Positions 24,857 to 34,838 are shown, counted from the stretch's first letter. The stretch is 59,729 nucleotides of DNA from Ulvibacter sp047614245 (GCA_047614245.1 JBLHIC010000005.1:1-59729), one strand, 5' to 3'. The notes: generated by a model from the letters alone, not told the origin. Numbers and translations: made by a program.

Positions 24857-26140
24857 TTAAATCAAGAAGTCCAAGATTCTTTCTAAAGCCATTCCACGAG
24901 AGGCTTTTATCAGGATAAGACTATTTACTAGTGGATTTTCTTTAATTTGATCTTTTAGTTCTTCAAAAGATTGAAACTTATGAATATGAGTCGAATTAGA
25001 CTTAATTTTGTAGAAATTTTCCCCAATTAAATAGGTGAGTCCAATTTTGTTCTCTTCTATATATGATGCAATATATTGATGCTCGTTTACTGCTTCAGAT
25101 CCTAATTCAAACATATCACCGAGAAATAAAATTTTGTTCTCTCCCTTTGCCTGTTTAAAATTTTCCAGTGCTGCAAGCATACTGGTTGGATTGGCATTAT
25201 AAGCATCTAAGATAATTTTATTAGTACCTATTTCAAGCAGTTGTGATCGGTTGTTTTCGGGTATATAAGTTTCTATTGCGCTCTTAATATTTTTAATAGA
25301 AATGCCAAAGTAATCACCAATAGCTATGGCTGCGGCTATATTGCTAAAATTGTAATTTCCAATTAAATTACTTTGGATACTGGTATTTTTGAATTTAACT
25401 TTAAGTTTATTTGTTGATTTAAGAAGTTGGATATATTTGTCTTGGTCTATATCTCCAAAGCTAATTCTATTGAGTTCTTTTGAATGTTTTATTTGTAATG
25501 GATCATTTGCATTTACAAATACTAATTTATCACGTTTCTTTAGATGTCTGTAAAGCTCGGTTTTAGCCTTTATTACACCATTTATATTTCCGAAGCCTTC
25601 TAAATGAGCTTTACCAAAGTTAGTGATATATCCAAAATCGGGCAGAACAAACCCGCTCAACTGATCTATTTCATTGGGATTATTTGCTCCCATTTCAACA
25701 ATACCCATTTCCGTATCTCTTGTCATGGAGAGAAGGGTAAGTGGAACGCCAATATGATTATTTAGATTTCCTTGGGTAGCTACCGTTTTGAATTTTTGTT
25801 TCAGCACAGCGTTAATCAGTTCTTTGGTTGTAGTCTTACCATTGCTTCCAGTTAATGCTATTATAGGCAGTTTTAAAAATAATCTATGATAGGTTGCCAG
25901 CTTTTGTAGCATTTTCAAGCTATCTGAAGATAGAATAGTTTCTCCAGTATTCTTATGATAGCCAATTTCGTCAATGATAACGAATCTTGCACCTTTGTCA
26001 AGTGCTTCTTGAGTAAACTTATTTCCATTGAAATTATCACCTTTCAGGGCAAAGAAAAGGCACCCTTCTACGATTCTCCTAGTGTCTGTGCAAACACCTG
26101 TACTTTCTAAGAAATAATTATGAAGCGTTTCAATTTTCAT
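24857..26140 (-). CDS. murF: UDP-N-acetylmuramoyl-tripeptide--D-alanyl-D-alanine ligase
   Basis: The 427-residue cytoplasmic Mur ligase adds D-Ala-D-Ala to the peptidoglycan precursor. It shows the N-terminal Mur domain (GVCTDTRRIVEGCLFFALKG), the ATP-binding loop ALTGSNGKTTTKELI around residue 95, GIVEMGANNPNEID, ITNFGKAHLEGFG and DAYNANPTSM. Length is slightly below E. coli MurF (452). It lies downstream of gldJ, separated by a terminator. murF beside gldJ is a conserved arrangement in flavobacteria. Confidence 0.95.
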   Translation of the reverse strand: MKIETLHNYFLESTGVCTDTRRIVEGCLFFALKGDNFNGNKFTQEALDKGARFVIIDEIGYHKNTGETILSSDSLKMLQKLATYHRLFLKLPIIALTGSNGKTTTKELINAVLKQKFKTVATQGNLNNHIGVPLTLLSMTRDTEMGIVEMGANNPNEIDQLSGFVLPDFGYITNFGKAHLEGFGNINGVIKAKTELYRHLKKRDKLVFVNANDPLQIKHSKELNRISFGDIDQDKYIQLLKSTNKLKVKFKNTSIQSNLIGNYNFSNIAAAIAIGDYFGISIKNIKSAIETYIPENNRSQLLEIGTNKIILDAYNANPTSMLAALENFKQAKGENKILFLGDMFELGSEAVNEHQYIASYIEENKIGLTYLIGENFYKIKSNSTHIHKFQSFEELKDQIKENPLVNSLILIKASRGMALERILDFLI

Positions 26141-26155
26141 TTAAATAAAAATACT

Positions 26156-26190
26156 AAAAAACCCTTCTTAGCGAAATGCCAAGAAGGGTT
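26156..26190 (-). terminator. Rho-independent terminator of gldJ
   Basis: Read on the minus strand, AACCCTTCTT and AAGAAGGGTT form a perfect 10-bp stem with an 11-base loop, followed by a T run. It separates gldJ from murF, so murF needs its own promoter or readthrough. Confidence 0.8.
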
Positions 26191-26216
26191 AAATTATAAT
26201 GATTCATCAGTTTAAT

Positions 26217-27896
26217 CTAATTTCTTGGACGTTTTCCTTTTTTTGATTTTGATCCAACACGAGACATAGCACATCTAAACCCGATGTAATCTGTTGCCAT
26301 ATCTTCAGGGAAATAGCGTCTTTGAGCAGGGTCTAACCAATATTCACGATCTCTCCAAGAACCACCTTTATAAACACGAACTTCATTGTTTATAAGAGTT
26401 GTTCTATTTTCCGATTTATCAAATTGGCGATTCATTTGGCCAGTACTGTCGGCAGTCACTCTATGCGTTGGTGAGTTATACATTCTCTTTGACTCGTCTT
26501 CTTCTTCTTCTTCTTCTTCATCACCAAAAGATTGATAATAACGAGTTGAGCTTTTATCACCATCCCTGTAATCTCGATTATCACTCTCAGAGAAGTTGGT
26601 TCTCAAATAAGTCTCATTATCATCTATTGGCACCTGTAAAATTTCACCAGGTAAGTTTCTGGCAATAATATCTCCATTACTAAGCGTATCAAAGACGATA
26701 GAATCTGCTGTAACGATTTTAACTTTACCATCCTCATCTATATAATTTTTGGTATAAACGTTTCCTCGGTAATAGTTGAAATCATTGAATTCGTCATCAA
26801 CAATTGGACGATACACATCAGCTACCCATTCGGCAACATTTCCAGCCATATCATATAATCCGTAATCGTTGGGTTCATAAGATCCTACTTCGGCAGTAAT
26901 ATCGGCGCCATCATCACTCCATCCAGCAATACCCCCATAATCACCATCTCCTTGCTTGAAATTAGCTAATTGGTCGCCTCGGCTTCTTCTTTGACCAGAA
27001 CGTGTATATTGTCCATCCCAAGGATACTTTTTTCGTCCTCGATAAACATTATAATTACGAAGACCAATCAAGCCCAGTGCTGCATATTCCCATTCCGCTT
27101 CAGTAGGCAATCGGTAAGCAGGCACTAGCAATCCGTCCTTTCTCTGAATATATAAATTTGTACTGTCTTTACTCCTTTTAGCAATTCCTTGAGATCGTTT
27201 TCCTCCTCTTGTGATGGAATCGTTTCCACCGTAGGTAAGGGTAGGAGCTTTTAAATATGTTTTTGTACTAAATGTTGATCCGCTTTTTGCGTCGTAACGA
27301 GCACCCCTTGTAGTAATTCCTTCCGTTTCTAATACCAATTCATTAACACGATCCGTTCTCCAGTTGCTAAATTCAACGGCCTGAATCCAACTAACGCCAA
27401 CTACAGGATAGTCAGCATACGCCGGATGTCTTAAATAATTATTAGTCATTACTTCAGTGTAACCCAGTCTATTTCTCCAAACTAAAGTGTCAAGAAGAGC
27501 GCCTTCATAAATTTTGCGGTAATTTTTTTCTGAGGGTGGAAAAACACTTTTTAACCAATCTAAGTATTCCAGATACATTAAATTAGTTACTTCGGTTTCA
27601 TCCATATAAAATGACTGCACGTGCTGCTGATTCGGACTGTTGTTCCAATCGTGCATGGGGTCATCTTGAACTCGACCCATAGTAAATGTTCCTCCTTCGA
27701 TAAAAACTAATCCAGGACCAGTTTCTTGTTCTTTTGCTTGTGGACTATACTGAAAACCACCTTCTTTGGCATTCATATTCCATCCGGTAGCTCTGGAGCT
27801 GCTCTTGTAGTCTCTTGATTTGTTACAACTAACAAACAACGAAGATACAGTTACCACTAGGCAGAGCTGTAATAATAGGCTTTTATTTAATTTCAT
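26217..27896 (-). CDS. gldJ: Gliding motility lipoprotein GldJ
   Basis: This protein of about 559 residues has a lipoprotein signal ending at Cys24 (VTVSSLFVSC). Most of the chain is an FGE-sulfatase (SUMF1-like) fold: FIEGGTFTMGR, YMDETEVTNLMYLEYLDW, YPVVGVSWIQAVEFSNWRT, RLPTEAEWEYAA, and YKGGSWRDREYW with FRCAMSR at the end. GldJ is needed for gliding and stabilises GldK of the T9SS. The start at 27896 is preferred over 27914 because it gives a clean signal peptide. Residues 460-466 are seven consecutive glutamates encoded by seven GAA codons. Confidence 0.95.
   Translation of the reverse strand: MKLNKSLLLQLCLVVTVSSLFVSCNKSRDYKSSSRATGWNMNAKEGGFQYSPQAKEQETGPGLVFIEGGTFTMGRVQDDPMHDWNNSPNQQHVQSFYMDETEVTNLMYLEYLDWLKSVFPPSEKNYRKIYEGALLDTLVWRNRLGYTEVMTNNYLRHPAYADYPVVGVSWIQAVEFSNWRTDRVNELVLETEGITTRGARYDAKSGSTFSTKTYLKAPTLTYGGNDSITRGGKRSQGIAKRSKDSTNLYIQRKDGLLVPAYRLPTEAEWEYAALGLIGLRNYNVYRGRKKYPWDGQYTRSGQRRSRGDQLANFKQGDGDYGGIAGWSDDGADITAEVGSYEPNDYGLYDMAGNVAEWVADVYRPIVDDEFNDFNYYRGNVYTKNYIDEDGKVKIVTADSIVFDTLSNGDIIARNLPGEILQVPIDDNETYLRTNFSESDNRDYRDGDKSSTRYYQSFGDEEEEEEEDESKRMYNSPTHRVTADSTGQMNRQFDKSENRTTLINNEVRVYKGGSWRDREYWLDPAQRRYFPEDMATDYIGFRCAMSRVGSKSKKGKRPRN
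26498..26519. repeat. Trinucleotide repeat (seven GAA codons) inside gldJ
   Basis: On the plus strand CTT is repeated seven times. On the coding strand this is a pure GAA run giving Glu460-Glu466 within an acidic stretch (DEEEEEEEDES). Length change in steps of three would keep the frame. Confidence 0.9.
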
Positions 27897-28062
27897 AGTT
27901 TCAATTATGAACAATTTGGGTTCGCAATATAGTAATTAACGCTAAAATTGCAAGAATATTTTAATATTAATAATCTGTCAGGTTCGGGGATTAATGCCCA
28001 CTAATCAGAATGCAAACGTATTACTTTAAAAATTATTATTTAGTGATAAAATTAAAATAAAC

Positions 28063-28095
28063 TTTGAAAGTGGAATAATACTAAGCGTATATTTG
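28063..28095 (+). promoter_or_regulatory. Bacteroidota-type promoter of porU
   Basis: TTTG at 28063-28066, a 21-bp spacer and TATATTTG at 28088-28095 match the -33/-7 consensus. The porU ATG at 28113 follows closely, implying a very short leader. Confidence 0.65.
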
Positions 28096-28112
28096 AAGCG
28101 TTATTGATACTG

Positions 28113-31100
28113 ATGAAAAAAACAATACTCTTTTTTAGTCTTATTTTGTGCGTTTTCTTGGGGAATGCTCAAGTAAAAAATGTGTCAATTGACTGGAGGA
28201 CAAATGCATATAAAAACATAAATATTGAAAACAACAAATCTGGAACGGCATTAAGAAGCAAAGAAAATATTTCACAAAGTCTTAGATATGATAAAGATCG
28301 ATTGAGTTTTATCGGACAATGGAAAGATACTGGCTTTGCAGATGCCACCTCACTAAGCATTACTAATATTAAATACGGATTGCTTTCAAGCGAAGATCTA
28401 GCTAAAATTGACAGAGGTTTAATATCCATTGAACCTAAGTTTTCAATAAAAAGTTCAAGAGCACGTGACTTAATCTATACTCGAATTTCTACTTCCCCAG
28501 TTGTTATTGCCAATGGTATTCCAAAAAAGATACTTTCGTTTACAGTAAACTATAAGAAAGAATTAAATAGGAATACAAACTCACGGATCCAAATTACAAA
28601 TTCTGTTTTGGCTACTGGGGATTGGTTTAAATTCCGAATTGATAAAACTGGAATTTATCGATTGGATCAAAGGTTTTTAAATGATCTTGGGATGAATACA
28701 GATAATATTGACCCCCGAAGTCTAAAAATATACGGACATGGAGGAAAACCTTTACCTTTTAATAATAGTTTAAATATCCAATTTGACTTACCACAAAATA
28801 CCATTCAGGTGATTGGCGAAGAAGACGGGGTTTTTAATGCTGGTGATGGGATTCTTTTTTATGCCAGTGGAGTGGCGGGCCTGGATGAGATTGGTGATAA
28901 TGACACCAACCTTAATCCATATAGTGATGAAGCATTCTATTATGTGACTGCGGAAGGCGGGCCCGGATTAAGGGTTCAGGCCATGATAGAGCCTACAACT
29001 GCTCCTTCAACTACGATTAATCAATTTAACGATTATAAATTTCATGAAGTAGATGATTTTAGTCCTGGCTTGGTAGGAAGAAGATGGTATGGTAATAGAT
29101 TCGATATTGAAAGTGAACAGTCTTATGAATTTGATTTCCCTAATTTAGTTTCAAATAGTGATCCGATGAAGGTGGTCATAAAGTGTGCAGCTTCTTCCGA
29201 AAGTGGTACCTCCATGGCATTGTCAGTTAACGGTACAAGTTTAGACCCTTTAAATTTTTTCGCCCTTTCCGGGCAACGCGTTTTAAGTTCCGCAGCTAGA
29301 GAAGTTGATATACCTGCTTCGAGCAGTAACGGAAATATTACCGTAGATCTTGCTTATAATAATAGGGGCAATCCATCGAGCGTTGGTTATTTGGATTATA
29401 TAAGTATAGATGCATTACGGGAACTTCGCGGTGTTGATGGTCAGTTGATGTTTAAGTATAACAAGGCTTCGGCTTTAGCTGGAGTTGGAACTTATCAGAT
29501 TAGTAATGCTTCTCAATTCTCTCAAGTTTGGGATGTTACCAACACCGAATTTATTTCGGCAAAACAGAATGAGACCGGGGCCGAGTCATTCAGCTTTAAT
29601 GCAACCCTTGGGGAAGTTCGTAAATATGTAGCAGTTAATCCAAATGATTATTTCGAACCCACAGAGATTTCGAGATCAAGAGTGAATAATCAAAATCTTA
29701 AAGGCAGTATTTTTAACGACGAGTCTGGAAATTTCAAGGATATTGACTACCTAATAATAACGCCGCCATTCCTAATTCAGCCTGCGCTAAGGCTTGCAAA
29801 TCATCATAAAAATTACTCAGGGCTTAATGTTAAAGTTGTAACTCTAGATAAAATTTACGAGGAGTTTAGTTCAGGAAAACAAGATATATCAGCTATAAGA
29901 AATTTTGTGCGCTATATTTATGAAAATGCCTCTTCGCCTGTTAATCGTATAAAATATCTAGGCTTATTTGGAGATACATCTGTCGATTATAAAGATCGGC
30001 TGAACAACAATAACAATATCGTGCCTACTTTTCATACCCTAAATAGTGAAAGCACTCATTTCTCGTATATGTCTGACGATTTCTTCGGAATGATGGATAG
30101 TAATGAAGGTACTATGCTGGACTCCGATTTACTCGATATAGCAGTTGGAAGAATTGTTGCCGATGAAGTTGGCCTGGCAAATGCCATGGTCGATAAAATA
30201 GTGAACTATACCACTCAAGTCTCTTATGGGAATTGGCGTAACAATTATCTCTTAATTTCGGATGATGTGGATAAAAATGGGGAGCAAACACTGGAGGTAA
30301 AACTTGATGCACTAGGTGATAGGATTTCTTTCGAAAAACCCTTTGTGAATGTAAAGAAAATACATAGTGATGCATTTCAACAAGAAACTTCTGCAGGTGG
30401 TAACCGTTATCCAAAGGTGAATGAAGCTATAAAGGACCAAATTGAATTGGGGGCTGTAATAGTGAATTACTTTGGTCATGGAGGTGAAGATGGTTTAGCT
30501 TCAGAATTCATTTATACAAAAGATATTGCAAATAACCTTCAAAATACGAATAGATATCCCTGTATTGTAACTGTGACCTGTGAGTTTACAAAATTTGACA
30601 ATCCTCTAAGAATAACAGCTGGAGAGCTCACTTACCAGAATAGAAACGGTGGGGCAGTTTGCCTTGTGACAACCACCCGATCCATTAGTATTTCCTTGGG
30701 AGAAGATTTTAATGAAGCTCTTGCAGAAGAACTTTTTGGCTTCGGAATTGAAACACCTAATCCGCCAGCCGAAGGATTACGAATTTCTAAAAACAATATA
30801 GGAAGCGATGAGCGAAGAGTAGTTTTCTATATAGGTGACCCTGCCCTTCGATTGGCTTTTCCAAAAAGAGATATTCGCTTAACTACTTTAAATGGAGTGC
30901 CGATTTCTCAAGCTACGGATACGCTTAAAGCATTGAGTAAAGTTCGTATTGGAGGAGAAGTGGTTGATGGTTCGGGCAATTTGATAACAAATTATAATGG
31001 GGTGCTTGAAGCTAAAATTTTTGATAAAAATGTACAGCGTCAAACATTGGCCAATGACGGTTCATCTAATGGTTTTATAATGACGTTCTTTACCCTTGGA

Positions 31101-31955
31101 GAGTCTTTGTTCAGCGGGAAGTCTACCGTTAGTAATGGAACCTTTGAGTTCGATTTTGTAATGCCAAGAGATACCCAAATTCCTGTTGATCAGGGGCGTG
31201 TTAGCTTTTATGCGCAAAGGAATAATCTAGCAGAGGATCAAACCGGAGTTAGTTTGGATATTAAAGTCGGAGGTTTAAATGAGAATGCCCCAACCGACAA
31301 TCAAGGTCCTTTGATTAGATTATTTATGAACGATGAAAGTTTTACTTCTGGTGGTATTACGAATGATTCACCAATATTGATAGCAAAATTAGAGGACACA
31401 AACGGAATGAATACCGCAAGTGGTATAGGACACGACATGGTAGCTATTCTTGATGGTGACGAGTCTAACCCCTTTGTTGTTAACGAATATTACCAGGCAG
31501 ACGTAGATGACTTTTCTCAAGGTTCCCTTAACTATAAATTAAGAGATTTAGAAGATGGTTTGCACACACTTACATTTAAAGCGTGGGACGTGTATAATAA
31601 CTCATCAACTGAAGAAATTCAATTTATTGTCGCTGGAAATGATGCGTTAGAAATAACAAGAGTACTTAATTATCCGAATCCTTTTGTAAGTTATACTGAA
31701 TTTTGGTTCAATCACAATCGACCCTATGAACCCTTGGAAGTACAAGTACAAGTTTTTACAGTGACAGGAAAGGTTGTTTGGACAAAAAATCAGATTATTA
31801 TGACTGAAGGCTTTTTAGCGAGAGATATTACTTGGGACGGAAAAGATGATTTTGGCGACAGAATTGGAAAAGGAGTTTATGTTTATAAGATTACTGTTAA
31901 ATCTACGTTAACCAATAAGCGAGTTGAAAAATTTGAGAAACTCGTTATCCTTTAA
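28113..31955 (+). CDS. porU: Type IX secretion sortase PorU (C25 gingipain-like)
   Basis: The 1280-residue surface protease removes the C-terminal sorting signal of T9SS cargo and attaches the cargo to anionic LPS. The signal peptide is KKTILFFSLILCVFLGNAQ. The central peptidase C25 domain has the His motif VNYFGHGGEDG and the Cys motif VTVTCEFTKFDNP. The protein ends in its own T9SS-type domain (NYPNPFVSYTEFWF, VYVYKITVKS). ATG 28113 is the start; TTG 28104 is upstream in frame but unlikely. It lies divergent from gldJ and directly before porV, the conserved flavobacterial order. Confidence 0.95.
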   Translation: MKKTILFFSLILCVFLGNAQVKNVSIDWRTNAYKNINIENNKSGTALRSKENISQSLRYDKDRLSFIGQWKDTGFADATSLSITNIKYGLLSSEDLAKIDRGLISIEPKFSIKSSRARDLIYTRISTSPVVIANGIPKKILSFTVNYKKELNRNTNSRIQITNSVLATGDWFKFRIDKTGIYRLDQRFLNDLGMNTDNIDPRSLKIYGHGGKPLPFNNSLNIQFDLPQNTIQVIGEEDGVFNAGDGILFYASGVAGLDEIGDNDTNLNPYSDEAFYYVTAEGGPGLRVQAMIEPTTAPSTTINQFNDYKFHEVDDFSPGLVGRRWYGNRFDIESEQSYEFDFPNLVSNSDPMKVVIKCAASSESGTSMALSVNGTSLDPLNFFALSGQRVLSSAAREVDIPASSSNGNITVDLAYNNRGNPSSVGYLDYISIDALRELRGVDGQLMFKYNKASALAGVGTYQISNASQFSQVWDVTNTEFISAKQNETGAESFSFNATLGEVRKYVAVNPNDYFEPTEISRSRVNNQNLKGSIFNDESGNFKDIDYLIITPPFLIQPALRLANHHKNYSGLNVKVVTLDKIYEEFSSGKQDISAIRNFVRYIYENASSPVNRIKYLGLFGDTSVDYKDRLNNNNNIVPTFHTLNSESTHFSYMSDDFFGMMDSNEGTMLDSDLLDIAVGRIVADEVGLANAMVDKIVNYTTQVSYGNWRNNYLLISDDVDKNGEQTLEVKLDALGDRISFEKPFVNVKKIHSDAFQQETSAGGNRYPKVNEAIKDQIELGAVIVNYFGHGGEDGLASEFIYTKDIANNLQNTNRYPCIVTVTCEFTKFDNPLRITAGELTYQNRNGGAVCLVTTTRSISISLGEDFNEALAEELFGFGIETPNPPAEGLRISKNNIGSDERRVVFYIGDPALRLAFPKRDIRLTTLNGVPISQATDTLKALSKVRIGGEVVDGSGNLITNYNGVLEAKIFDKNVQRQTLANDGSSNGFIMTFFTLGESLFSGKSTVSNGTFEFDFVMPRDTQIPVDQGRVSFYAQRNNLAEDQTGVSLDIKVGGLNENAPTDNQGPLIRLFMNDESFTSGGITNDSPILIAKLEDTNGMNTASGIGHDMVAILDGDESNPFVVNEYYQADVDDFSQGSLNYKLRDLEDGLHTLTFKAWDVYNNSSTEEIQFIVAGNDALEITRVLNYPNPFVSYTEFWFNHNRPYEPLEVQVQVFTVTGKVVWTKNQIIMTEGFLARDITWDGKDDFGDRIGKGVYVYKITVKSTLTNKRVEKFEKLVIL

Positions 31956-31992
31956 AAAAAATAAAATTATATTTGTCGAAAATTTGAACCTC

Positions 31993-33108
31993 ATGAAAAA
32001 TTATTTTGTTCTAACTTTAATAGCTCTAATTATATTTAAGTCTTATGGACAGGAAACTGGAGTCATAACTACAGCTGTTCCGTTTATGTTGATAGCAGGT
32101 GATGCTAGATCAGCTGGTCTAGCTGATATGGGAGCTGCCACAGCTTCAGATGCGTTTTCTCAACAATGGAATCCAGCAAAATACGCTTTCGCTCTCAAAA
32201 AACAAGGGATTGGGGTTACCTATACACCATATTTAAGTAAACTGGTAAATGATATTTTTCTTGCAAATGTCTCCTATTATAACCGACTTAACGAACAAAG
32301 CGCGGTTGCAGTAAGTTTTCGATATTTCAGTGCTGGTGAAATTGAACTAAGAGAAACCGCAGATCAGGTGCCATTAATTGTTAAGCCAAATGAGTTTCTT
32401 TTTGATGTCTCTTATTCTCTGCGTTTAAGCCAGCGGTTTTCAATGGCGGTTGCCGCAAGGTATATACGTTCTGATTTAAAACTGCAAACTCAAATTGAAA
32501 GTAGTAAAGCGGCGAGCTCTTTTGCTGTAGATGTTGCCGGATATTATCAAAGTGAAGAAGTAGCATACGATAATTTTGACGGGCGTTGGAGACTCGGTTT
32601 TAATATTTCTAATGTTGGACCCAAACTCAGTTACGATGATGGAGATCCAGAAGGAAGTAGTCTCCCAACTAATCTTTCTTTGGGAGGAGGGTTTGATTTT
32701 ATTCTTGATGAATATAACAAGGTTGGTGTTACTTTGGAAGTAGATAAATTATTGGTACCAACACCAGAGGATTCAAACGGAGATCTGGTTATAGATAGAA
32801 CGGATGATTATTATAGTCAAAGTTTCTTTAGTGGTATGTTCTCATCCTTTGGTAATTTGGCGGTAGTTTATGGTATCGGTGCTGAATATTGGTATCAAGA
32901 TTCGTTCGCGTTTAGACTAGGTTATTTTAATGAAGGTGAAAAATCTGGTGGTAGAAGATTTGTTTCTTTGGGAGCAGGATTTAAATATACAACTATAAAT
33001 TTTGATGTTTCTTATTTGTTCTCAACTTCAACAGTAGTAAGTCCATTAGAAGGAGGTCTTCGTTTTGGATTGACGTTTGGATTTGGAGACGAATACGACG
33101 AATACTAG
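31993..33108 (+). CDS. porV: Type IX secretion outer-membrane beta-barrel protein PorV
   Basis: The 371-residue barrel has a signal peptide (VLTLIALIIFKSYGQ), AVPFMLIAGDARSAGLADMG, which is the family hallmark, and alternating amphipathic strands to a terminal phenylalanine-rich strand. PorV carries cargo from the translocon to the PorU sortase as part of the attachment complex. The start at ATG 31993 is chosen for the signal peptide, since the open frame extends 23 codons further up into the porU end. cdd starts four bases after its stop. Confidence 0.95.
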   Translation: MKNYFVLTLIALIIFKSYGQETGVITTAVPFMLIAGDARSAGLADMGAATASDAFSQQWNPAKYAFALKKQGIGVTYTPYLSKLVNDIFLANVSYYNRLNEQSAVAVSFRYFSAGEIELRETADQVPLIVKPNEFLFDVSYSLRLSQRFSMAVAARYIRSDLKLQTQIESSKAASSFAVDVAGYYQSEEVAYDNFDGRWRLGFNISNVGPKLSYDDGDPEGSSLPTNLSLGGGFDFILDEYNKVGVTLEVDKLLVPTPEDSNGDLVIDRTDDYYSQSFFSGMFSSFGNLAVVYGIGAEYWYQDSFAFRLGYFNEGEKSGGRRFVSLGAGFKYTTINFDVSYLFSTSTVVSPLEGGLRFGLTFGFGDEYDEY

Positions 33109-33112
33109 TAGA

Positions 33113-33595
33113 TTGAGAAAAATAACTATTGAATCGCACTTGGAAGTTTTTGATGCAATATCAGAACTGCCTAAAAACATTCAAAGAATTATGAATAAGG
33201 CGCATGAAGCACGTGAAAATGCTTATGCGCCTTATTCGCATTTTAAGGTTGGAGCTGCACTGGAATTGGCTTCTGGGGAGATTGTTACTGGGAACAATCA
33301 AGAAAACGCCGCTTTTCCATCAGGTTTATGCGCAGAACGCGTAGCCGTATTTTATTCGGGTGCCACATATCCCAATGTGGTTATTACATCCATTGCAATT
33401 ACTGCTCGATCATTGAAGAAGGCAATTACGACTCCTGTTGCACCCTGTGGAGCTTGTCGACAATCTTTAGCGGAGTATGAGGTAAATCAGAAGTCACCTA
33501 TTGCGGTTTACTTTATGGGTGAAACAGGTGAAGTGATAAAAGCTTTATCTGTAAAAGATTTATTACCTCTTATATTTGATAGTACATACCTATAA
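33113..33595 (+). CDS. cdd: Cytidine deaminase
   Basis: The 160-residue zinc enzyme deaminates cytidine and deoxycytidine in pyrimidine salvage. It has AYAPYSHFKVGAALE, the catalytic NQENAAFPSGLCAERVA (Cys-Ala-Glu) and APCGACRQSLAEYE with the other two zinc cysteines. There is no ATG at the N-terminus. TTG 33113 gives the family-like start MRKITIES and sits four bases after the porV stop, which fits translational coupling. cdd next to porV is common in flavobacteria. Confidence 0.92.
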   Translation: MRKITIESHLEVFDAISELPKNIQRIMNKAHEARENAYAPYSHFKVGAALELASGEIVTGNNQENAAFPSGLCAERVAVFYSGATYPNVVITSIAITARSLKKAITTPVAPCGACRQSLAEYEVNQKSPIAVYFMGETGEVIKALSVKDLLPLIFDSTYL

Positions 33596-33625
33596 CGATT
33601 TCGTAGTTTTTTTAGGACTAACAAG

Positions 33626-33655
33626 TTTGTAGTCATTTAGATTATGCTATTTTTG
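33626..33655 (+). promoter_or_regulatory. Bacteroidota-type promoter of the pdhA-pdhC operon
   Basis: TTTG (33626-33629), an 18-bp spacer and TATTTTTG (33648-33655) match the consensus well. It implies a leader of about 175 nt before the pdhA GTG. Confidence 0.6.
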
Positions 33656-33693
33656 TTGTCGGCACTATAAGTTTTTGTAGTGAAAACATAAAT

Positions 33694-33737
33694 AATTGGT
33701 GCGGGAATCATTCATTAGGATGATTTAACGGCCAATT
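33694..33737 (+). other. Nested hairpin in the pdhA leader
   Basis: AATTGG (33694-33699) pairs with CCAATT (33732-33737) and encloses AATCAT (33706-33711) paired with ATGATT (33720-33725). A further hairpin, CACTA/TAGTG, lies just upstream (33663-33682). There is no T run, and I recognise no known riboswitch. Confidence 0.35.
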
Positions 33738-33834
33738 AAGGTGCTGCTTAAATAACGGATGTGAGGATAAATTGGTGACGATCGTTCTCAAGTTTTAATT
33801 AAATTTTTATAAAGAATTACAAAAATTTAAACGT

Positions 33835-34833
33835 GTGAAAAAAATAACGAAAAAGACATACCTCGATTGGTATGAAAATATGCTCTTTTGGCGCAAATTT
33901 GAAGACAAACTAGCACAGGTATACATAAACCAAAAAGTTAGAGGTTTTTTGCATTTATATAATGGGCAAGAAGCGGTCCTCGCTGGCTCTTTACATGCTA
34001 TGGATCTAACGAAAGACAAGATGATAACGGCATACCGGAATCACGTTCAGCCAATAGGAATGGGAGTTGATCCAAGACGTGTAATGGCTGAACTGTACGG
34101 TAAGGCAACAGGAACCTCACAAGGTTTAGGAGGGTCAATGCATATTTTTTCTAAAGAACATCGTTTTTACGGTGGTCATGGAATAGTTGGCGGCCAAATA
34201 CCTTTGGGAGCTGGTCTAGCCTTTGGAGATAAATATAAAGGGAGCGATGCTGTAACCCTTACATTTTTTGGTGATGGGGCGGCGCGTCAAGGTTCTCTTC
34301 ACGAGTCATTTAATTTGGCAATGCTATGGAAGCTTCCAGTAGTGTTTTGTGTTGAAAATAATGGATATGCAATGGGTACCTCGGTTGCAAGATCGGCAAA
34401 TCATACGGATATATATAAACTGGGATTGGGTTATGAAATGCCTTGCAAGGCAGTAGATGGTATGAAACCTGAAGCCGTTGCCAAAGAAATGGACGAAGCA
34501 ATCGCGCGCGCACGTCGCGGTGACGGACCAACATTTCTCGAACTTAGAACCTATCGTTATAGAGGGCATTCAATGAGTGATGCGCAACATTATCGTACAA
34601 AGGAGGAAGTTGCAAAGAAACAAGAAGAAGATCCGATTTTGTATGTGCTAAATGAAATATATAAGAATAATTGGGCTACTGAAGCTGAAATAAAAGCAAT
34701 CGATAAAAGTGTTAAAGATCGAGTACTCGAATGTGAAAAATTTGCAGAGGATTCACCATATCCAGACAAAAGTTTGATGTACGATGTAGTATACGATCAA
34801 GAGAATTATCCATTTTTACCTCATAAATTATAA
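33835..34833 (+). CDS. pdhA: Pyruvate dehydrogenase E1 component, alpha subunit
   Basis: The 332-residue thiamine-diphosphate subunit decarboxylates pyruvate together with E1-beta. It shows VRGFLHLYNGQEAV, YRNHVQPIGMG, GLGGSMHIF, the TPP motif GDGAARQGSLHESFN ending in ENNGYAMGTS, and the phosphorylation-loop-like YRYRGHSMSDAQHYR. Translation starts at GTG 33835 (family-like KKITKKTYLDWYENMLFWRK). It is followed after five bases by the E2 gene. The E1-beta gene is not in this window, as is usual in flavobacteria where it lies elsewhere. Confidence 0.96.
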   Translation: MKKITKKTYLDWYENMLFWRKFEDKLAQVYINQKVRGFLHLYNGQEAVLAGSLHAMDLTKDKMITAYRNHVQPIGMGVDPRRVMAELYGKATGTSQGLGGSMHIFSKEHRFYGGHGIVGGQIPLGAGLAFGDKYKGSDAVTLTFFGDGAARQGSLHESFNLAMLWKLPVVFCVENNGYAMGTSVARSANHTDIYKLGLGYEMPCKAVDGMKPEAVAKEMDEAIARARRGDGPTFLELRTYRYRGHSMSDAQHYRTKEEVAKKQEEDPILYVLNEIYKNNWATEAEIKAIDKSVKDRVLECEKFAEDSPYPDKSLMYDVVYDQENYPFLPHKL

Positions 34834-34838
34834 TTGAT

